Shown piece after piece: positions 14,113 to 18,181 of a DNA stretch of 18,181 bases. The stretch's first letter is position 1; each line of letters starts with the position of its first letter. Source of the stretch: JAPLGE01 sp964355545 (GTDB lineage Bacteria > Bipolaricaulota > Bipolaricaulia > UBA7950 > UBA9294); assembly GCA_964355545.1 (NCBI GenBank), contig CAYHEK010000027.1, forward strand, positions 1-18,181, written 5' to 3'. The notes beneath the pieces were generated by a model that did not search any database, was not told where the DNA came from, and saw only the letters and a list, made by a program, of their open reading frames with translations. The position numbers and the translations under genes are program-made.

Positions 14113-14996
14113 AAGAGAGAGCCTTCACCGACGAACTCGTCGCCCTGCCGGGGAAGGTCCGCTTTGACGAGCCGCTCGGCCCCCGCACCACGATCGGGGT
14201 GGGAGGGAACGCGGCCTACTTCTTCTCGCCGGAGAGCCCCCTCGCCCTGAAGCGCGCGATCGAGCTGTGCTTTTCCTATCACATCCCCTATCTCGTCCTC
14301 GGAGCCGGCTCGAACCTCCTCATCGCCGATCGCGGCTACTCGGGGCTTGTCATCTCGACGGAGCGACTCCGCGGGGTCTCGCTCAGCGAGACCTCCCTGC
14401 GCGCCTTCGCCGGGGAGCCGCTCCCCGCGCTCGTGAACCTCGCCGATCTCGCGGGGAACCGATCCTTGAACTTCCTCGTCGGAATCCCCGGGTCGCTCGG
14501 GGGCGCGATCGCGATGAACGCCGGGATCCCGGCGCGCGCGATCGGGGACGTCGTGGAGGAGGTCGCCGTGCTCGGCCCGGACGGGAGCTTCCAGGTCCTC
14601 CACCAGAAGGACTGCCGGTTCACCTACCGCGGAAGCGCGATCCAGAGCGAGGAGCTCACGGTTGTGTGGGCGCGACTGCGCCTCGGAAACGAAAGATACG
14701 ATAAAGACGCACTTTTAGCCAGGCGGCGAGCCAACCAACCCCTCTCATTCCAGAGCGCCGGCTGTGTCTTCAAGAACCCTCCCGCTCTCTCCGCGGGCCG
14801 GTTGATCGACGAGGCTGGACTGAAGGGCGTAAGCGTTGGAATGGCTAAGGTGTCTGAGGAACATGCCAATTTCATCGTCAACCTCGGCGGGGCGACAAGC
14901 GCTGAGATCCGCAAGTTAATTGACATTGTACGCCAAAAGGTGTATAAAGGCTTCCGCATCTGGCTCGAGGTAGAGATAAAGGTCATCGAGGGGTGA
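14073..14996 (+). CDS. murB: UDP-N-acetylenolpyruvoylglucosamine reductase MurB
   Basis: MurB is the FAD-dependent, NADPH-using enzyme that reduces UDP-GlcNAc-enolpyruvate to UDP-MurNAc. The 307-residue product shows the FAD-binding NTTIGVGG-like segment (here RTTIGVGGNA, 38-47), VLGAGSNLLIAD (75-86), GIPGSLGGAIAMNAG (137-151), the substrate motif YRGS with R186 (185-188), FQSAGCVFKNP (226-236) and SAGRLIDEAGLKG (240-252). The proton-donor Ser position is Cys231. The lack of the extra C-terminal part and the short length indicate the type II (Gram-positive-like) form. The ATG has GAGGAG 5 bases upstream inside the end of murC. Longer upstream reading in this frame is a shadow of murC. The stop overlaps the ftsQ start as GTGA. 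Confidence 0.95.
   Translation: MLPEARTLLRHGVEERAFTDELVALPGKVRFDEPLGPRTTIGVGGNAAYFFSPESPLALKRAIELCFSYHIPYLVLGAGSNLLIADRGYSGLVISTERLRGVSLSETSLRAFAGEPLPALVNLADLAGNRSLNFLVGIPGSLGGAIAMNAGIPARAIGDVVEEVAVLGPDGSFQVLHQKDCRFTYRGSAIQSEELTVVWARLRLGNERYDKDALLARRRANQPLSFQSAGCVFKNPPALSAGRLIDEAGLKGVSVGMAKVSEEHANFIVNLGGATSAEIRKLIDIVRQKVYKGFRIWLEVEIKVIEG
14920..14948 (+). promoter_or_regulatory. Near-consensus sigma70 promoter inside murB, driving ftsQ-ftsA-ftsZ
   Basis: A perfect TTGACA (14920-14925), an exact 17-base spacer and TATAAA (14943-14948, 5 of 6) lie in the last codons of murB. The predicted start is about 35-40 bases before the ftsQ GTG. This is the best promoter match in the window and sits in an AT-richer patch of otherwise GC-rich coding sequence, so it is unlikely to be chance. 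Confidence 0.75.
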
Positions 14997-15736
14997 AAAA
15001 GGGAGGACCGAAAGGCCGGATTGTTCGTCGGGCTGCCGTAATGGGGGGGGTTGTCATCGCTGCTGCCACGATCATCCTTTATACGCCTTGGCTCCCTTTC
15101 TTTGATCTGCGCGAGATCGCGGTGAGGGAGACGAGCCATCTCAAAGAGGAAGAGATCAAGCGCTTGGCCGGCTTCCGCCTCGGGGAGAACCTGTTTTGTC
15201 TCCGCGTGCGGCGCGCCGCGGAGACCCTCTCGCACCTTCCGTGGATGAAAGAGGTGACGATCCGGAGGGTCTTCCCCCACCGGGTGGAGATCCTCGTCCA
15301 CGAACGTGCACCGATCGCCGTCGTCGAGGACACCGGAGGAGCCGGGCCCCTTGTCATCGGCGAGGGCGGGATCGTTCTTGAGAAGCCAAGCGACGAGCTG
15401 CGGCCGCCGCTCGTCGTGCAGGGGGTTCACCTGAGCGGGGACGAACCGGGGGCCCGGTTGACCGATCCGGCTGCAATCGACACCCTGGAACGCCTGCATC
15501 GCCACGCCCTCACCCAAGCGCCCTTTCGCCTCGTCGACTTCACCAATCGCTTCTCCGTCACCCTCCGCGGCGAGAAGGACCTCCTCGTCTACCTCGGCCC
15601 GCTCGAGGAGATCGGTCCTCGCATCGACGCGCTCGCGGCACTTCTTCAGACGATCGAGCCGACAGACTATCGTTCCATAGACCTTAGATTCGAGGGGGAG
15701 GCGATACTTGTGCCCCGCAAGGTGGTGAACAGATGA
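14993..15736 (+). CDS. ftsQ: Cell division protein FtsQ/DivIB
   Basis: FtsQ/DivIB is a bitopic divisome protein that links the cytoplasmic ring to the septal synthase through FtsB/FtsL. The 247-residue product has a short basic cytoplasmic tail (MKKGGPKGRIVRR), one transmembrane helix (about 15-33), a POTRA domain (about 37-107: FFDLREIAVRETSHLKEEEIKRLAG...LPWMKEVTIRRVFPHRVEILVHERAP) and a following beta domain. The start is GTG in a GTGA overlap with the murB stop; an ATG at 15041 would remove the basic tail and is less likely. The ribosome binding site is weak (AAGG about 11 bases upstream). Residues 17-19 are encoded by a run of eight G. The position between murB and ftsA is typical. Confidence 0.92.
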   Translation: MKKGGPKGRIVRRAAVMGGVVIAAATIILYTPWLPFFDLREIAVRETSHLKEEEIKRLAGFRLGENLFCLRVRRAAETLSHLPWMKEVTIRRVFPHRVEILVHERAPIAVVEDTGGAGPLVIGEGGIVLEKPSDELRPPLVVQGVHLSGDEPGARLTDPAAIDTLERLHRHALTQAPFRLVDFTNRFSVTLRGEKDLLVYLGPLEEIGPRIDALAALLQTIEPTDYRSIDLRFEGEAILVPRKVVNR

Positions 15737-16968
15737 GAAAGGAGAGAGTGGCGGTCGGTCTGGACGTCGGGACGACCAAGGTAGTTGCCCTCGTCGGCAA
15801 CATCGTCGACGGAACGATCGAGGTCATCGGGTTGGGGAAGGCGGAGTCCCACGGCCTGGAGAAGGGGGTCGTCGTCGACATCGGGCGGACGATCGCCTCC
15901 ATCCGCAAGGCCGTCGAGGAAGCGGAGAACATGGCCGACATCCGGATCAACACGGTCTACGTCGGGATCGCCGGCAAGCACATCACGTCGATCAACAACA
16001 GCGGCACGGTCTCCATCAACCGGCCGGATCGCATCATCGCCCCCGACGACGTGCGACGCGTCGTGGAGACGGCCCAGGCGATCCAGCTCCCGCCGGAGAG
16101 CGAGATGATCCACATCATCCCGCGCCAGTACATCGTGGACGGTCAGGATGGGATCACCGACCCAGTGGGGATGACCGGGACGCGTCTCGAGGTCGACGTG
16201 CACATCGTCACCGGCGCGATCACCGCGGTGCACAACCTCGTCCGCTGCGTGGAGGCCCTGGACATCGGGATCGAGCAGATCGTGCTCGAGCCGCTCGCCT
16301 CCTCGATGGCCGTCCTCTCCTCGGCGGAGAAGGAGCTCGGCGTCGTCCTCATGGACGTCGGCGGCGGGACGACGGACATCAGCGTCTTCCGCGGCGGCGA
16401 CATCTGGTTCTCCAAGGTCATCCCGATCGCGGGGGAGCACATCACGAACGACATCACCGTAGGGCTGCAGACCCCGATCGAGGAAGCGGAGCTCGTCAAG
16501 AAGACACACGGGACGGCCCTCGTGGACAGCGTCGGCGAGGACGAGAAGATCGAGGTGGCGACAATCGGCGGGGACGAGAAAAAGCTCGTCTCAAAAAAGA
16601 AGCTCGCCAAGATCATCGAGCCGCGGATCGAAGAACTGTTGGACCTCGCCATGCAGGAGGTGGAGGACGCCGGTTACCGCGACCTCGTCCCGGCCGGGCT
16701 TGTCCTCACCGGCGGAACGTCACTCTTGAACGGGATCGCCGAGTTCGCCTCTCAGCGCTACGACATCCCGGTCCGCCTGGGGAAGATCCCACAGGGGATC
16801 CACGGCCTGCGCGACATCGTCGAGTCGCCGATCTATGCGACCTCGATCGGCCTTCTGCGCTACGCGGTCGAGACCAAGGACTTCAGAAAGAGACGTCTGG
16901 ACCACAGGAGGAGCGGCTCGCTCATGGGCAAGCTCTTCCAGTGGTTCAACCGCTTCTTCCGAGGATGA
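15733..16968 (+). CDS. ftsA: Cell division protein FtsA
   Basis: FtsA is the actin-like ATPase that tethers FtsZ filaments to the cytoplasmic membrane and recruits the divisome. The 411-residue product contains the actin-fold phosphate-1 motif VGLDVGTTK (8-16), the 1C subdomain, phosphate-2 MDVGGGTTD (207-215), adenosine motif VLTGGTSLLNG (324-334), and a C-terminal amphipathic membrane-targeting helix (SLMGKLFQWFNRFFRG, 396-411) rich in Phe, Trp and basic residues. It starts in an ATGA overlap with ftsQ. A canonical A AAA AAG heptamer occurs in frame at 16593-16599 (residues 287-289). It ends 3 bases before ftsZ. Confidence 0.97.
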   Translation: MRKERVAVGLDVGTTKVVALVGNIVDGTIEVIGLGKAESHGLEKGVVVDIGRTIASIRKAVEEAENMADIRINTVYVGIAGKHITSINNSGTVSINRPDRIIAPDDVRRVVETAQAIQLPPESEMIHIIPRQYIVDGQDGITDPVGMTGTRLEVDVHIVTGAITAVHNLVRCVEALDIGIEQIVLEPLASSMAVLSSAEKELGVVLMDVGGGTTDISVFRGGDIWFSKVIPIAGEHITNDITVGLQTPIEEAELVKKTHGTALVDSVGEDEKIEVATIGGDEKKLVSKKKLAKIIEPRIEELLDLAMQEVEDAGYRDLVPAGLVLTGGTSLLNGIAEFASQRYDIPVRLGKIPQGIHGLRDIVESPIYATSIGLLRYAVETKDFRKRRLDHRRSGSLMGKLFQWFNRFFRG

Positions 16969-16971
16969 GCG

Positions 16972-18093
16972 ATGGCTGAAGAGAAGAGCTCCACTCCACT
17001 TGCGCGGCTGATGGTCATCGGCGTCGGCGGAGGAGGAGGGAACGCCGTCGACCGGATGGTCGCCGCCGGCGTGACCGGCGTGGAGCTCGTCGCGGTGAAC
17101 ACCGACGCCCAGGTCCTCGAGGTGGTGAAGGCGCACCGCACCTTGCAGATCGGCCGCAAGCTGACCGGCGGCCTCGGCGCCGGCGGGAATCCCGAGATCG
17201 GAAAGCTCGCCGCCGAGGAGAGCCGCGAGGAGATCATGGACGTCCTGGAAGGGGTGGACATGGCGTTCATCACCTGCGGAATGGGCGGGGGGACCGGGAC
17301 CGGGGCGGCCCCGGTGATCGCCTCCCTCGCCAAGGAGGCCGGGATCTTGACGACCGGGATCGTGACCCGCCCCTTCTCCTTCGAGGGCCTCGCCCGCGCG
17401 GAGAAGGCGGAGGCCGGGATCGCCCGCCTCGCCCAGGGGGTGGACGCCCTGATCACGATCTCGAACGACAAGCTCCTCAAGGTCGCTCCGCCGGAGATGC
17501 CGATCACCAAGGCGTTCGAGATGGCCGACGAGATCCTGCGCAAGGGCGTGGAGGGGATCTCCGACCTGATCACCGTCCCCGGGATGATCAACCTCGACTT
17601 CGCCGATGTCGAGAGCGTCATGCGCGGGGCGGGGACGGCGATGATGGGGATCGGCGAGGGGGAGGGCGAAGGGAAGACCAAGGAGGCGGCGCGGAACGCC
17701 ATCTTCTCCCCACTCCTCGACGGCTCGATCAAGGGGGCACGCAAGGTGATCATGAACATCACCGGCGGGACCGACCTGACGCTCGAAGAGGTCACCGAGG
17801 CCGCGTCTCTCATCCGCGAGGCCGTCTCCGACCGCGCGGACATCATCTTCGGGGCCGCGATCCGCGACGGGATGCAGAAGGTCCGCCTGACCGTTATCGC
17901 CACCGGTTTCTCCGTCGCCTACCAGGGCGAGGAGGAGGGCGGCGCGCCACTCGGGGATGAAACGATGCTGCAGAAGCTTCAAGAGGAAAGCCGCATCGGG
18001 GCGGACGACTTCGACATCCCGACCTTCCTCCGTCGCAGCCGCAAGGTGCGCGACGAGTCCCCCGACGCGCGAGAGGGGAAGAGACGGACCTAG
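16972..18093 (+). CDS. ftsZ: Cell division protein FtsZ
   Basis: FtsZ is the tubulin-like GTPase that forms the Z ring. The 373-residue product has VIGVGGGGGNAVDRM (15-29), NTDAQ, the tubulin signature GGGTGTG (105-111), the RAEKAEAGI nucleotide segment, and the T7-loop NLDFADV (207-213) with the catalytic Asp residues. A short linker follows, then the conserved FtsA/ZipA-binding peptide DDFDIPTFLRR (345-355). That peptide is not terminal: 18 mostly charged residues follow it. GAGG lies 7 bases before the ATG, overlapping the end of ftsA. The stop is 4 bases from the 3' end of a convergent tRNA gene, and no intrinsic terminator is visible between them. Confidence 0.98.
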   Translation: MAEEKSSTPLARLMVIGVGGGGGNAVDRMVAAGVTGVELVAVNTDAQVLEVVKAHRTLQIGRKLTGGLGAGGNPEIGKLAAEESREEIMDVLEGVDMAFITCGMGGGTGTGAAPVIASLAKEAGILTTGIVTRPFSFEGLARAEKAEAGIARLAQGVDALITISNDKLLKVAPPEMPITKAFEMADEILRKGVEGISDLITVPGMINLDFADVESVMRGAGTAMMGIGEGEGEGKTKEAARNAIFSPLLDGSIKGARKVIMNITGGTDLTLEEVTEAASLIREAVSDRADIIFGAAIRDGMQKVRLTVIATGFSVAYQGEEEGGAPLGDETMLQKLQEESRIGADDFDIPTFLRRSRKVRDESPDAREGKRRT

Positions 18094-18097
18094 GATC

Positions 18098-18181
18098 TGC
18101 CAGAGGTGGGGGTCGAACCCACATGACCCGAAGGCCACGGGATTTTGAGTCCCGCGCGTCTGCCAATTCCGCCACTCTGGC
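18098..18181 (-). tRNA. tRNA-Leu (anticodon CAA)
   Basis: The minus strand folds as a class II tRNA: acceptor GCCAGAG/CTCTGGC, D arm with AATTGGCAGA, anticodon stem CGGGA/TCCCG with loop CTCAAAA (anticodon CAA at 18145-18147 on the plus strand), a long variable arm TGGCC-TTCG-GGTCA, and T arm GTGGG-TTCGACC-CCCAC. The long arm and anticodon identify tRNA-Leu reading UUG. The discriminator base is A and CCA is not encoded. Its first base is the last base of the window, so the promoter is outside. Confidence 0.96.

Noticed and set aside
15645..15673. Possible promoter TTCAGA-17-TATCGT before ftsA.
   Set aside because: Each box matches only 4 of 6 positions, and the stronger promoter in murB already serves the same genes.
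16720..18138. 472-codon minus-strand open frame opposite ftsA and ftsZ, running into the tRNA gene.
   Set aside because: It is a shadow of two highly conserved genes, and its start lies within the tRNA sequence, which excludes it.
1..18181. CRISPR arrays, transposases, integrases, phage genes, toxin-antitoxin or defence systems.
   Set aside because: No regularly spaced repeats, no such protein families and no composition break were seen on either strand.

Overview
The window is GC-rich, gene-dense bacterial chromosome (clearly above 60 % G+C by eye) and looks like core genome, not an island. It encodes peptidoglycan synthesis, a division apparatus and an outer-membrane assembly pair (BamA-like Omp85 and Skp/OmpH), so the organism is a diderm. 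Between skp and fabZ the usual lipid A genes lpxD and lpxA are absent. This would fit a diderm lineage without classical LPS (Thermotogota, Deinococcota and Bipolaricaulota are candidates), but the assignment is inference. A run of exactly 100 N shows that the source is a scaffolded draft assembly.

Layout: (1) 1-2814, minus strand: mtaD-type deaminase, then rpsO, then the 5' 397 codons of pnp. (2) 2815-2955: a divergent intergenic region with a TATAAT-type promoter facing mtaD and a weaker one facing yraN. (3) 2956-7023, plus strand: yraN, comM-type AAA+ ATPase, bamA. (4) 7024-10354: a good promoter, then skp (broken by the assembly gap), fabZ, glutamate formimidoyltransferase and murD. (5) 10355-10517: the largest gap on the plus strand, without a gene. 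(6) 10518-18093: ftsW, murG, murC, murB, ftsQ, ftsA, ftsZ, the distal half of a dcw cluster. (7) 18098-18181, minus strand: tRNA-Leu(CAA), convergent with ftsZ and 4 bases from its stop codon.

The genes form one envelope-building programme. MurD and MurC make the UDP-MurNAc-peptide, MurB makes UDP-MurNAc, MurG makes lipid II, FtsW polymerises it at the septum, and FtsQ, FtsA and FtsZ organise the divisome. BamA and Skp build the outer membrane, and FabZ supplies fatty acids. Nearly every junction overlaps or is only a few bases long, which implies translational coupling. The metabolic outlier is the formimidoyltransferase gene, which overlaps the start of murD.

I found no new gene system, mobile element, CRISPR array or defence locus. 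The points most worth checking are a near-consensus promoter inside the 3' end of murB driving ftsQAZ, an in-frame A AAA AAG slippery heptamer in ftsA, the ftcD-murD coupling, the missing lpx genes, and several substitutions in conserved motifs of MurD, MurC, FabZ and BamA.
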